Shown here: one piece after another, positions 49,229-57,228 of the stretch
Layout of the letters: each line of letters opens with the position of its first letter
How positions within the stretch are numbered: position 1 is the stretch's first letter
Position numbers and translations under genes: made by a program
DNA from: Candidatus Altimarinota bacterium
GTDB taxonomy: Bacteria > Patescibacteriota > Gracilibacteria > UBA4473
DNA: 61,534 nt
Direction of reading: 5' to 3'
Assembly (NCBI GenBank): GCA_021734525.1
Contig: JAIPIW010000001.1
Span: 1-61,534 of the forward strand
The notes under the pieces: model-generated
Seen by the model: only the letters and a program-made list of their open reading frames with translations
What the model was told of the DNA's origin: nothing
Database searches by the model: none

Positions 49229-49260
49229 AAAACCCCAGGATTTTCATCCTGCAGTTTTTT
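49229..49260 (-). terminator. Rho-independent terminator of the DUF378 gene
   Basis: CAGGAT (49236-49241) and ATCCTG (49246-49251) form the stem. On the minus strand it is followed by GGGGTTTTTTG, and on the plus strand by CAGTTTTTT, so it can act both ways. Confidence 0.7.
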
Positions 49261-49280
49261 AACGGTAGCTCAATAGATTG

Positions 49281-49490
49281 TTATCTTTTGCAGCTACTGC
49301 CACAGCAGCCAAAAAGCATGTACAAACCAGAAAGCCCGATCAGTACGTAGACGATCATGGCTAGAGCTGGCATACCTCCAAAGATCAATTCGACGACATC
49401 AAACTTAAAGAGTCCAACTAGACCCCAGTTAATGCCTCCAATGATTAGGAGAATGTAAGCGACCTTCCCAAGTCCGGAATTTTTAGTCAT
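49281..49490 (-). CDS. DUF378 small membrane protein
   Basis: From ATG 49490 (MTKNSGLGKVAYILLIIGGINWGLVGLF) this is a 69-residue protein with two transmembrane helices and the DUF378 pattern I-x-G-x-N-W-G-L-V-G-L, plus a C-terminal CCGSSCKR tail. The ORF's earlier start at 49514 adds 8 residues. It is conserved widely but uncharacterised. The GCCGSSC tail is not part of the family core and could bind metal. Confidence 0.78.
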   Translation of the reverse strand: MTKNSGLGKVAYILLIIGGINWGLVGLFKFDVVELIFGGMPALAMIVYVLIGLSGLYMLFGCCGSSCKR

Positions 49491-49589
49491 CCGATAAGGG
49501 TTAAAAAATAGCAACCCTTATTCTCTAGAACATTATAAAAGAGGGCAAACTTTATTTCTTGCCCCAGCAATTAAATCATGATGGAATAC

Positions 49590-49787
49590 TTAGTCTTTTT
49601 TATACCTTTCTAGAAACTCTTCGGCAACAGATTTTCCTTTTTCTAGAACTTTTTTAGACATTTTCTTAGCAGTTCTTCTTTGTTTGTCTGTAGAAAAAAG
49701 AAGGGAAAGAACAGATCCCACTGCACCACCGACGATAATACCGGTCAAAATGCCACTAGATTTCTTCTTGTTATTATTTTCTTCCAT
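49590..49787 (-). CDS. YtxH-like small membrane protein
   Basis: This 65-residue protein has a polar start (EENNNKKKSSG), one membrane helix rich in Gly (ILTGIIVGGAVGSVLSLLFST) and a basic helical tail (KQRRTAKKMSKKVLEKGKSVAEEFL). This is the YtxH/DUF1490-type layout linked to envelope stress. It is 33 nt behind pheT and in the same direction, so it may be the end of the pheT transcript. Confidence 0.6.
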   Translation of the reverse strand: MEENNNKKKSSGILTGIIVGGAVGSVLSLLFSTDKQRRTAKKMSKKVLEKGKSVAEEFLERYKKD

Positions 49788-49820
49788 TTTTAATAAATAA
49801 TTCTTTTAATTATATCATTA

Positions 49821-52220
49821 TTAACTTTTGTTGTCAAACTCTAAACGTAGTTTAGCATTGAATTTCTGCCCTAAAGCTTTGAGAATTTTATTCAAGCTTT
49901 GATCAATTTCTTCTTCAGTGAAGGTTTTTTCTTTAGAACTGAATTCCAAATGAAAGGCGATATTCTTTAATTCCTTCCCAAATTTTTGGTTATCTTCGAA
50001 TTCATCAAAGAATTCTGTCCGACGAAGAGCTGGAGAAGCCTTTTTCATTTCTGCTTCTATTTCTCCCATGAGGGTTTTCTTGTTAACAACAATTGAGACA
50101 TCTCGGAAGATAGGGGGGAAAGGAGAAATTTTTTGGTACTTACGCTCCACGTTTCTAGATTGTTCTAATAGTTTTTCCATATTTATTTCCGCAAATACAA
50201 AGACAGAATTTCGGACGGGGTGTTTCGTTGGATGAAGGGCAGCGATAAGACCGAGATGTTCATTATTTACAAAAATTTCTGCGGCTTTAGCGGGATTGGC
50301 GTAAGGGGGCAGATTTGTAGCTGGTCTAAATTCTGCAGTTAGATTAAGACTATGAAAAAGTTGGACGAGGTCGGATTTAAGAGCGAAGAATTTTTCGTTC
50401 TCTAAATCACCACTTTTTTTGTTAAAGGTTTCACTTAACATAATCGTGAGATGTAATACCTCTTCTGGTAAGACGTCAGTAGTACGTTTGTAGGTTTTTC
50501 CAATTTCAAAAAAGTTTAGTTTACTGTGAGTACGTAATTCTGACTCAATATGTCTAACGATGTTAGAAATGAGTGTAGTACGGAGCATAGCTTGTTCTTC
50601 TGACAGGGGATTTTCTACTAATACGTAATTCTTATCTCCTGTGAAATCAGCATCTTCACTATTTACGAAAGAATAATTAAAGACTTCCATATAGTTTCTT
50701 TCCTTCCAGAAATCACGCATCTGCCATTCTAGTCTTCTAAGCCAGTTGGTTTGAGGAGGATTAATGGGCAGAGCGGGAAGTGTGGCTGGAATATTTTCAA
50801 AACCGTAGAGACGAACAATTTCTTCAATAAGGTCTTCGGCAATAGAAACGTCCTTGCTGGCTCGCCAGCTAGGAACTTTTACTTCTAATTTCTTGTTTTT
50901 TTCTTTGACCTCAAATCCAATAGACTGCAGTTTTTCCTTCATTTCTGCCAGATTTAAATCTAGTCCAGAATGAGTTCTGACGTAATCTGGATCTAAGGTT
51001 ATGCTGATATCCTTAACTTTTCCGATTCGAGCGTCAGTTAATGGTCCAGATATTTTAGCAGAAGAGGGTAATTCTGGTGTGTGAGTTGCTGCTAGTAGCA
51101 GGGCGGTATCACACATTTCTGGATCGAGAGATTTTTCGTAACGGATAGAACTATCCGACCGCAGACCTAATCTGCTACTTGTTTTTCTGATAGCTGTTGC
51201 CTCCCAGTTAGCACATTCCCAAATGACATCAGTAGTGCTTTTTGTCACTCCAGAAAATTCTCCCCCCATGATTCCGGCAATAGATAGAGCTTTTTTCTCA
51301 TCAGCCACTACAGTATCTAGAGGGTTTAATTCATATTCTTCTCCATCTAAAGCGGTAATTTTTTCTCCTTTTTTGGCAGGACGAACAACAATATCTCCTT
51401 CTACCCTGGAGGCGTCAAAGACGTGCATTGGTTGTCCCATGCCCAGAAGTAAGAGATTGGTGATATCCACCATGTTAGAGATAGCACGGACATCTAAATT
51501 CTCTAGTCTTACTTGGGTAGGCAGAGGAGAAGGTTCTACTTTTATTCCAGACATATGTAAGAAACAGTGACGTAAACAAATATCACTTTTTACTTGGACA
51601 TTAACTTTTTTACCAGAGGTTGGTAATTTTACTTTTGGTTCTGGCAAATTTAACTTGCGGTTAAATATAGCAGAAAGTTCTCGCGCCATACCAAAATGTC
51701 CCCAGAGATCTGGTCTGTGAGTAAGAGACTTATTATCTATATCCAAAATAACATCGCCAAATTCTGGACAAATTTCTGGTAGGGATTTACCAATTAGCTT
51801 GTTATCTGTAAAACGCATAAGGCCTGTATTTTTCATCCCTAGTTCTGGATTGTCGGCGACCATTCCTTCTGACACGACCCCTTTTATTTCTGTCTTCTTG
51901 ATTTCTATTCCAGATTTTAACTTCGCTCCTTCAGTAACGATAGGATAGATTTCTCCCTTGTGGAGTTCGTGTACAGTACCAAAAATAATTTTTTTCTTGC
52001 CCAAAGAGCCAAGATCGAATTGTCCGACAAAAAGTTTCTTGGATTCCGGATGAGGTTTAACATCCAAAAACTTACCAGCATAAACTTTCTCAAAAAATGG
52101 CTTCTGGCGTTCAAAACCTTCTACTTCTGCAGTATGAAGGGTTAATTTCTGCATGATCTCTTTTGGAGTAATTCCTTTGAGATCTACGAGTTCAGATAGC
52201 CAGTTCAAGGAAAGTTTCAT
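49821..52220 (-). CDS. pheT: Phenylalanyl-tRNA synthetase beta subunit
   Basis: From ATG 52220 (MKLSLNWLSELVDL) this is a 799-residue beta subunit with all domains: the N-terminal tRNA-binding OB fold (about 40-150), B3/B4 editing domain (about 215-390), B5 (about 400-475), the synthetase-like core, and the C-terminal anticodon-binding FDX-ACB domain (ISPFPPIFRDVSIVVNKKTLMGEI...). It pairs with PheS, whose gene is not in the window; pheS and pheT are usually adjacent, so separation is notable. The free-standing tRNA-binding gene lies directly upstream. Confidence 0.95.
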   Translation of the reverse strand: MKLSLNWLSELVDLKGITPKEIMQKLTLHTAEVEGFERQKPFFEKVYAGKFLDVKPHPESKKLFVGQFDLGSLGKKKIIFGTVHELHKGEIYPIVTEGAKLKSGIEIKKTEIKGVVSEGMVADNPELGMKNTGLMRFTDNKLIGKSLPEICPEFGDVILDIDNKSLTHRPDLWGHFGMARELSAIFNRKLNLPEPKVKLPTSGKKVNVQVKSDICLRHCFLHMSGIKVEPSPLPTQVRLENLDVRAISNMVDITNLLLLGMGQPMHVFDASRVEGDIVVRPAKKGEKITALDGEEYELNPLDTVVADEKKALSIAGIMGGEFSGVTKSTTDVIWECANWEATAIRKTSSRLGLRSDSSIRYEKSLDPEMCDTALLLAATHTPELPSSAKISGPLTDARIGKVKDISITLDPDYVRTHSGLDLNLAEMKEKLQSIGFEVKEKNKKLEVKVPSWRASKDVSIAEDLIEEIVRLYGFENIPATLPALPINPPQTNWLRRLEWQMRDFWKERNYMEVFNYSFVNSEDADFTGDKNYVLVENPLSEEQAMLRTTLISNIVRHIESELRTHSKLNFFEIGKTYKRTTDVLPEEVLHLTIMLSETFNKKSGDLENEKFFALKSDLVQLFHSLNLTAEFRPATNLPPYANPAKAAEIFVNNEHLGLIAALHPTKHPVRNSVFVFAEINMEKLLEQSRNVERKYQKISPFPPIFRDVSIVVNKKTLMGEIEAEMKKASPALRRTEFFDEFEDNQKFGKELKNIAFHLEFSSKEKTFTEEEIDQSLNKILKALGQKFNAKLRLEFDNKS

Positions 52221-52304
52221 AATCAAATTGAAGCTTAATTTTTTGGTTTATAGACAAAAAGAGTGTAGCCAAAAACGGATTTAAGGGAAGAGTTGATAAT
52301 CTTT

Positions 52305-52802
52305 TTACAAACTCCTCAAAGACTTCCCCAAATACTTCTCTGCTTCTTTTGGAAGAGGCCAAATTTCTCCTTTTTGTTCTCCAGCAGGAGATAGTCCAAG
52401 CTCGTTTCTAGCGCAAATCATACCGTGACTTTCTACGCCTCCAATGGCTCGAATGCCGATTTCAAAATCGGGAGAAAGTTTGGCACCAATGGTAGCCACA
52501 GCAACGACTTGCCCTTGTTCTAAATTTACTCCTCCGCAAAGTATTTGTTCTGTCTTTCCATTTCCTAAATCTGTTTTAGTAACTCTTACTTTCGTAATTC
52601 CCGCATCTGGATGAGTACTTACTTCTAGAACTTTTCCAACGATAATTCGTTCGTCTAGAGTTTTGAGAACTTCTTTGTCTTCTGGAGTAAGGCTTAGAAG
52701 AGTAGCAATATCTTCGCATTCACAAGGATCACACTGACAAGGGGAACAAGAACAACTTGTTGTTTTTTGTTTAGATCCGAAAATTTTCTGCCAAAAACTC
52801 AT
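52305..52802 (-). CDS. Free-standing EMAP/Trbp-like tRNA-binding protein
   Basis: This 165-residue protein has a cysteine cluster near the N-terminus (CSCSPCQCDPCEC, seven Cys in 13 residues, about 17-29), then an OB-fold tRNA-binding domain (about 50-160) with IIVGKVLEVSTHPDAGITKVRVTKTDLG, QILCGGVNLEQGQVVAVATIGA, and IRAIGGVESHGMICARNELGL. The OB part is of the same type as the N-terminal domain of PheT/MetG and Trbp111. It lies upstream of pheT in the same direction (85-nt gap), so it may act in trans for tRNA-Phe charging. The Cys cluster may bind zinc or iron-sulfur. Confidence 0.78.
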   Translation of the reverse strand: MSFWQKIFGSKQKTTSCSCSPCQCDPCECEDIATLLSLTPEDKEVLKTLDERIIVGKVLEVSTHPDAGITKVRVTKTDLGNGKTEQILCGGVNLEQGQVVAVATIGAKLSPDFEIGIRAIGGVESHGMICARNELGLSPAGEQKGEIWPLPKEAEKYLGKSLRSL

Positions 52803-53040
52803 AGTTTAATGATTTAAGAAGTGGTGAAAGAAAGTGTAATACTTATTACCAATTTAGAATACGCGCAAAACTAAGAGAATCAAGTCGTACTAAGATAATT
52901 TACAGGCGCAAACAGCATATAAATGAAATTCAAGTTGTGGAGGTTTAATCCTCTTTCGGGAAGAACTTTCCTTTTTGTTGGAAGAATAGAGAGAGTGAGA
53001 GATTAGAACTTAGATTCAAGCTATTGTACATAGAAAAAAT
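52803..53040. other. Spacer with weak hairpins and a possible leader ORF
   Basis: No gene is certain here. On the minus strand a 28-codon ORF (53031-52945) contains FFQQKGKFFP near its end, with four Phe in ten codons, upstream of the tRNA-binding gene and pheT. Phe-rich leaders can attenuate Phe synthetase operons, but no terminator/antiterminator pair is evident. On the plus strand GGGAAG/CTTTCC (52957-52970) followed by TTTTT resembles a weak terminator. Confidence 0.25.
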
Positions 53041-53068
53041 TTGACACATTTTTCTTGATAAATATACA
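53041..53068 (+). promoter_or_regulatory. Promoter of the NYN ribonuclease gene
   Basis: TTGACA (53041-53046) and TATACA (53063-53068) are 16 bp apart. Transcription would start near 53075, leaving a 65-nt leader that contains the hairpin at 53083-53116. Confidence 0.68.
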
Positions 53069-53082
53069 ATTAACTCATCCCC

Positions 53083-53116
53083 TAGGTGTTGGATATGCTT
53101 GCATATGCAACACCTA
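53083..53116 (+). promoter_or_regulatory. Strong 5' leader hairpin of the NYN gene
   Basis: TAGGTGTTG and ATATGC pair with GCATAT and CAACACCTA around a 2-nt loop, broken only by a single G-G mismatch, giving a 15-bp stem. It lies about 8 nt after the predicted transcription start and 24 nt before the NYN start codon. There is no T-run directly after it beyond ATTTTTG, so it could be a weak attenuator, a protein-binding hairpin, or a DNA operator. Confidence 0.72.
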
Positions 53117-53139
53117 ATTTTTGTGTTATCCTTTCTGCT

Positions 53140-53796
53140 ATGAAATGCTTATTTTTTATTGATGGATTCAATTTATATCATCGACTGGATGAGTCATTTT
53201 CTCATGAAAAATATAAGTGGCTTGACCTCAGAAAACTTTCAGAACAATTTTTAGAAAAGGGAGATGAAATAGGAAAGATAATTTATTTCACAGCTTATTG
53301 TGCTTGGAATCAAAATAAGAAGAATCGTCATAAAAAGTATATTCAGGTACTTTCTAAAAAAGGTGTGGAAATATGTTTGGGGAAATTTAAAAAGGTTACC
53401 AAAAGGTTTGATAAAGAGCATATGGAAATACTTACCCCAGATGTAAATGAAGAAGACATACCAGATAAATTCGATTTTAGGAGTTATGAAGAAAAAGAAA
53501 CGGATGTAAATATCGCGGTAAACATAATAAAATATGCTGTTGAAGGTGGATATGAACATTTTTATGTTATGTCAGCGGATAGTGATTTTGTTCCGGCTAT
53601 TCAACACGTCAAAAAGGCCTATCGCAATATAAAACTTACGAATATTCTTCCTATTAATGCGGAAGGGACGACTCTAAGACAAGTTTTCGATGATCAATTA
53701 GAAATGACCGAAGAATATCTCAATAATTCTTTACTCGATGATGAGATAAAAATTAGTAGTAAAGAAACGATAAAGAAGCCCAAAAAATACAACTAA
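53140..53796 (+). CDS. NYN/LabA-type PIN-like ribonuclease
   Basis: From ATG 53140 (MKCLFFIDGFNLYHRL) this is a 218-residue NYN domain. The ORF's earlier start at 53086 lies inside the hairpin and is not favoured. Acidic active-site residues are visible: D in FFIDGFN (about residue 8), E/D in KETDVNIAVNIIKYA, and D-S-D in VMSADSDFVPAIQHVKK. NYN proteins are metal-dependent RNA nucleases. The C-terminal 40 residues are charged and flexible. It is monocistronic, with a strong leader hairpin, consistent with cutting its own mRNA. Confidence 0.85.
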   Translation: MKCLFFIDGFNLYHRLDESFSHEKYKWLDLRKLSEQFLEKGDEIGKIIYFTAYCAWNQNKKNRHKKYIQVLSKKGVEICLGKFKKVTKRFDKEHMEILTPDVNEEDIPDKFDFRSYEEKETDVNIAVNIIKYAVEGGYEHFYVMSADSDFVPAIQHVKKAYRNIKLTNILPINAEGTTLRQVFDDQLEMTEEYLNNSLLDDEIKISSKETIKKPKKYN

Positions 53797-53799
53797 TGT

Positions 53800-54186
53800 T
53801 TACCACTCAGGAGAAAAATCTACTTGGTATTCTGGAATTCCAAGAGAGATTCCGTACGCCTTTGCCTTTTGAAATCCTTCTTTATTATTTCGATTAATTT
53901 TAAAAACTTTATTGGGAAATATGATGTACGCTAAATCATCATTTTTGTAATCAGCATACCAATATCCATTGTCTGTATTTCCTTCAAGTGCCTTACTCAG
54001 GTCTTCTGCAACGTCATCCGCTTGATTCGGCAAAATTTCAATGGTATGCAATGTCCATTGTTTTAAATGAGGAGTTTGATGCTTTTTTGCTACTGGCTCT
54101 ACTTCCGTCTTAATAATTTTTATTTTCTTAAAAACGTCTTTATTTGTAAGACTCTCTTCGATAATTACTCCAGAAAAAGATTTCAT
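53800..54186 (-). CDS. Hypothetical protein
   Basis: I do not recognise this 128-residue protein. It appears to be one alpha/beta domain: KIIKTEVEPV, QWTLHTIEILPNQADDVAEDLSKALE, NGYWYADYKNDDLAYIIFPNKVFKINRNNKEGFQKAKAYGISLGIPE. The ending GIPEYQVDFSPEW is compact and specific. It is soluble with no signal. It is convergent with the NYN gene (4-nt gap) and upstream of nothing in its own direction. Similar-looking proteins I associate with small genomes have no function assigned. Confidence 0.55.
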   Translation of the reverse strand: MKSFSGVIIEESLTNKDVFKKIKIIKTEVEPVAKKHQTPHLKQWTLHTIEILPNQADDVAEDLSKALEGNTDNGYWYADYKNDDLAYIIFPNKVFKINRNNKEGFQKAKAYGISLGIPEYQVDFSPEW

Positions 54187-54208
54187 ATATTTTTTGACGA
54201 AATTTTAG

Positions 54209-54285
54209 TGGTGCCACGAGGCAGATTTGAACTGCCGACCTCCGGGTTATGAATCCGACGCTCTCACCAACTGAGCTACCGTGGC
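54209..54285 (-). tRNA. tRNA-Met (CAT), elongator type
   Basis: Read on the minus strand this is a complete cloverleaf: acceptor GCCACGG / TCGTGGC, D-arm TAGCTCAGTTGGTGAGAGC, anticodon loop TTCATAA (CAT), T-arm GGCAGTTCAAATCTGCC and encoded CCA. The paired position 1-72 and the layout match elongator tRNA-Met rather than the initiator. A lysidine tRNA-Ile2 cannot be fully excluded. Confidence 0.92.
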
Positions 54286-54300
54286 AAAAAGAGCCCGCTG

Positions 54301-54328
54301 ATTCTATGTTTTATCTAGTCTTGGTCAA
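54301..54328 (-). promoter_or_regulatory. tRNA-Met promoter
   Basis: On the minus strand TTGACC (54328-54323) and TAGAAT (54306-54301) with a 16-bp spacer stand 15 nt before the tRNA. Confidence 0.72.
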
Positions 54329-54336
54329 CCAAAAAT

Positions 54337-55077
54337 TTAATGTGCATGGAATTGCAAGAGGAAGGTGATTACCCCAATTCCAACTAGAATCAGTATAAAC
54401 TGATAGAAACTTTGTTTGGGTTTTGTTTCGTGATGCAGTTCTGGGGAAAGATCGACTAGGGCAATATAGAGAAAACTAGCAGCAGAAATAGCCATGATAA
54501 AAGGCACGGCTTCATGAATTTTTTCTAAAGCAAAATAAGCGATTATTGCTCCCAGTAAGGTACTGGTTCCAGAAATAATATTAAGTATAAAGGCTTTGGA
54601 ACGAGTAAATCCACTATGTAAGAGAATAGTAAAATCTCCTGTTTCTTGGGCAATTTCATGAGCAATGATAGAAACCCCAACTGCAATTCCCACGGGAACA
54701 GAAACTAGGAAACTAGCGGCAATAACTACACCATCAACAAAGTTGTGGAAGGCGTCTCCCACTAGAATCATGGGAGCAGCGGCATTACAACAATTATCAT
54801 GACAGTGTCTCCAGAGTAGGAATTTCTCTAAGATAAAAAATCCCAAGATTCCTAAAAGAACTGTTCCCAAGATATTGAAAGCACCAACATGCTCTAGAGC
54901 ATGGGGAATTAATCCTAGTAGGGCAGAGGCCAATAAAGTTCCGGTAGTAAAGGAAACTAGATATGGTAAGATCTTTTTCTGGGTGTTGTCTTTAAACAGT
55001 AACAAAAAAGAAGCCAGACAAATTGCCCCCACACTACCAAGTAAACTGAAAAGTAAAATCCAAAGAAAAATATTCAT
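54337..55077 (-). CDS. ZIP-family metal transporter
   Basis: This 246-residue polytopic protein has about eight membrane spans and the ZIP metal-binding motifs HNFVDGVVIAASF (TM4) and HEIAQETGDFTILLHSG (TM5). A His/Cys stretch HCHDNCC in the cytoplasmic loop (about residue 90) likely captures Zn or Fe. ZIP carriers import divalent metals into the cytoplasm. Its start codon is overlapped by an AT palindrome. Confidence 0.9.
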   Translation of the reverse strand: MNIFLWILLFSLLGSVGAICLASFLLLFKDNTQKKILPYLVSFTTGTLLASALLGLIPHALEHVGAFNILGTVLLGILGFFILEKFLLWRHCHDNCCNAAAPMILVGDAFHNFVDGVVIAASFLVSVPVGIAVGVSIIAHEIAQETGDFTILLHSGFTRSKAFILNIISGTSTLLGAIIAYFALEKIHEAVPFIMAISAASFLYIALVDLSPELHHETKPKQSFYQFILILVGIGVITFLLQFHAH

Positions 55078-55093
55078 TATATTATAATATAAT
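55076..55093. repeat. AT palindrome filling a gene-gene gap
   Basis: ATTATATTATAATATAAT, 18 bp and perfect, fills the whole space between the stop codon of the secreted Cys-rich gene (55093) and the start codon of the ZIP gene (55077). On the minus strand its TATAAT ends 5 nt before the ZIP start. Confidence 0.8.
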
Positions 55094-55614
55094 TATTTAT
55101 GGAACGGAATATATAAGCGTTTGCGATAAGATCTAAAATATCTATCTCTGGGGCCTATGAGACTTTTTTGTGGAGAAGAAAATACATATTTCTTCCAACA
55201 CCAGTTATGAATCTTTTCATATCCTTCATTACACTCCCAACCATATTCTGTTTCATGAGCATTACGAGGGATTTTTATCTGTCTGACACAACTGGTACCA
55301 AGTTCTGACACTTTGTATCCATTCTTACAAATACAGTTACTAGCTTCGTAGGAATAACTAGAGTTAGAAGGACACGTTTTGCTTTTGGGAGGAGTGAGAG
55401 AGTAATCAAAATTAGGTTTATAAGACGATTTTTGTCCACCACAAACGCTAACACTGTCGGTAGTACCGTCGTTACAAATATAACGTCCGTTATCTCCACA
55501 ATAACTAATTCCACCATGACGACTGCAAGTATCTCTCCCCGCATTTGTTGTTACTACTCCAAACAAAACAAACGCTAAAAATAGGAGGGAAAAATTAAAT
55601 AGAATCTTACGCAT
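55093..55614 (-). CDS. Secreted Cys-rich protein
   Basis: This 173-residue protein has a clear signal peptide (1-25, ending TTNA) followed by 14 cysteines: TCSRHGGISYCGDNGRYICNDGTTDSVSVC, TCPSNSSYSYEASNCICKNGYKVSELGTSCV (EGF-like spacing) and GWECNEGYEKIHNWCWKK. The -S-x-HGGI-x-YC- pattern occurs in small secreted bacterial proteins. Disulfides are likely outside the cell. It is translated just before the ZIP gene, so a metal or surface-binding role is possible. Function unknown. Confidence 0.7.
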   Translation of the reverse strand: MRKILFNFSLLFLAFVLFGVVTTNAGRDTCSRHGGISYCGDNGRYICNDGTTDSVSVCGGQKSSYKPNFDYSLTPPKSKTCPSNSSYSYEASNCICKNGYKVSELGTSCVRQIKIPRNAHETEYGWECNEGYEKIHNWCWKKYVFSSPQKSLIGPRDRYFRSYRKRLYIPFHK

Positions 55615-55907
55615 TATTTTTTCTTAGGAGTTTCTAGATTGAGTATGTCTGCCACACTTTTCTTAGTAAGGCTGAGATACATCATCATGATTCCCAAAAG
55701 AATAAGTAGAACGGTTCCCATTGTTTTTAACAATGAGAAAACAATAATAGCTAGTCCACAGAAAAATACGGTTCGACGGTCAATAGGTAGCCCCATAATT
55801 TTCTTTTCTAGGTTTGTTACTTCATTAGTAACAGAAGCAAAAGCTTTAGTGCCCTTTTCTGTTACGTCACTAACTGCCTTTTTTGGATCTGGTTTTTTAG
55901 TTACCAT
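55614..55907 (-). CDS. Small membrane protein with basic N-terminus
   Basis: This 97-residue protein begins MVTKKPDPKKAVSDVTEKGTKAF, the same MVT-KKP start as the tiny peptides near 7.2 and 7.5 kb. One or two hydrophobic helices follow (about 45-80, TVFFCGLAIIVFSLLKTMGTVLLILLGIMMMYLSL), then a short basic tail. No family is recognised. It is the first gene of the leftward run that continues into the secreted Cys-rich and ZIP genes, 1 nt before the next start. It is divergent from dus. Confidence 0.58.
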   Translation of the reverse strand: MVTKKPDPKKAVSDVTEKGTKAFASVTNEVTNLEKKIMGLPIDRRTVFFCGLAIIVFSLLKTMGTVLLILLGIMMMYLSLTKKSVADILNLETPKKK

Positions 55908-55954
55908 TTTAAATAGGATGAATCTTGATTTATTCTATGGTACAACTTACTGCG

Positions 55955-56923
55955 ATGCAAAGTAATTTTTGGCAGGATCTGGATAGACCAATTCTGGTAC
56001 TGGCCCCCATGGCTGGTTACACAGAAAGTCCTTTTCGGAGAATGATTAGAGAAATAGAACCTTCGGTAGTGCTGGTGTCGGAATTAATTTCTGCTGAAGC
56101 CCTACGGCGGAAGAATGAAAAAACTATGCGACTAGTAGCTTTTCATAAGTCTGAGAAGAAATATTTCTGTATCCAGATTTTTGGTTCTAAAGCAGAATCA
56201 TTTCTAGAATCAGCTAAAGTTATTGAAGAACTAGGAGCGGACGGTATAGATCTTAATCTTGGTTGTCCTTCTCCCAAGATTGTTAATTCTGGCAATGGAT
56301 CAGCATTACTAAGGGATCCACTTTCCACTACCAAACTGATAGAATCCTTAGTTAAATCTACGAAGTTACCAGTATCTGTAAAAATGAGACTGGGATTCTA
56401 TGATGACTCTGATTTAATAGAGGTAACTAAGAATTTTGCCTCTGCGGGAATTGCGTCTTTAGCTATTCACGGCCGAACTACTAAACAAAAATTTGAAGGA
56501 AATGCTAACTGGGAAAAAATATATGAAGTAAAAGAGAATCTAAAAATTCCGGTAATTGGTAATGGAGATATTACGACCGCAGAAGAAGCCAAAGAAAAAT
56601 TACAAAACTTAGATGGAATTATGATTGGTCGGGCAACTTTTAGAAATCCTTGGATTTTTAAACAGTGTCGAGAAGCTTTTAATGGAGAAAAAATATCAGA
56701 AATTCCGTCTCTCAAAGAACAACTAAAATTCTTATCTCGTCAGGCGAAATTATCTGTGGAGTTTAAGGGAGAAAAATGGGCAATGATGGAAATTAGAAAA
56801 CATTTAGCTCATTTTGTGCGCAGTATTCCAGGAGCTGCGGAATATAGAGATAAATTAATTAAGGTTTCTACGCTAGCAGAAATGGAGGGGGTGTTTAAAG
56901 AAATCCCAATTGACAAAAACTAG
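55955..56923 (+). CDS. tRNA-dihydrouridine synthase (Dus)
   Basis: From ATG 55955 (MQSNFWQDLDRPILVLAPMAGYTESPF) this is a 322-residue TIM-barrel flavoenzyme. Earlier in-frame starts at 55925 and 55937 add unconserved residues. It has the catalytic loop LNLGCPSPKIVNSGNGSALL with the active Cys, GRTTKQKFEGNANWE, and FMN-binding IPVIGNGDI and GIMIGRATFRNPWIF. It reduces uridine in the D-loop of tRNAs. DusB is the likeliest group; a precise subtype is not assigned. Confidence 0.9.
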   Translation: MQSNFWQDLDRPILVLAPMAGYTESPFRRMIREIEPSVVLVSELISAEALRRKNEKTMRLVAFHKSEKKYFCIQIFGSKAESFLESAKVIEELGADGIDLNLGCPSPKIVNSGNGSALLRDPLSTTKLIESLVKSTKLPVSVKMRLGFYDDSDLIEVTKNFASAGIASLAIHGRTTKQKFEGNANWEKIYEVKENLKIPVIGNGDITTAEEAKEKLQNLDGIMIGRATFRNPWIFKQCREAFNGEKISEIPSLKEQLKFLSRQAKLSVEFKGEKWAMMEIRKHLAHFVRSIPGAAEYRDKLIKVSTLAEMEGVFKEIPIDKN

Positions 56924-57020
56924 AAATTTAGTATTAAGCAGTCGTTCGTGGTAGAAATAAATTTATTTTCTTCCGCGACAGCAGAGGAAAATGTTTTTTT
57001 ATAATACGGGGTAATCATTC

Positions 57021-57179
57021 ATGAGAATCTTAGATATTTTTGGAATTAAAATTCCTTCAAAAAGGAGGATGAGGTACAACTGGAACAAGTTTAGGGAATT
57101 AGTAGGTATTTTTAAGTGGTACTTTATAACGATGTTTATAATAGTATGCTTGATAATTTTTGCTTCCTTTGTCTCCTAA
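57021..57179 (+). CDS. Small membrane protein before htpX
   Basis: ATG to TAA encodes 52 residues: a basic N-terminal half (IKIPSKRRMRYNWNKFRELV) then one hydrophobic helix (IFKWYFITMFIIVCLIIFASF). It lies in the 371-bp gap between dus and htpX and accounts for about half of it. No good ribosome-binding site is seen. Families are unknown. The composition fits a real single-pass peptide, but its length makes it uncertain. Confidence 0.42.
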   Translation: MRILDIFGIKIPSKRRMRYNWNKFRELVGIFKWYFITMFIIVCLIIFASFVS

Positions 57180-57197
57180 ATCGTTTTCTTCTGGCTA

Positions 57198-57228
57198 TAG
57201 GTCCGGACTTTTAATAAGTCCGGATCTA
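57198..57228. promoter_or_regulatory. 13-bp inverted repeat upstream of htpX
   Basis: TAGGTCCGGACTT (57198-57210) and AAGTCCGGATCTA (57216-57228) pair with one G-T. No T-run follows on either side, so it is less likely a terminator than an operator or leader hairpin of htpX, whose start is 67 nt downstream. Confidence 0.55.

Noticed and set aside
52945-53031. Phe-rich leader peptide controlling pheT as a certain attenuator
   Set aside because: Four Phe codons in ten are suggestive, but no alternative terminator/antiterminator hairpins or T-run could be found, so it is mentioned only as a possibility.
53086-53139. Earlier start codon of the NYN gene
   Set aside because: The codons before 53140 run through the leader hairpin and encode an unconserved LDMLAYATPNF stretch, while MKCLFFIDGFN is the expected family start.
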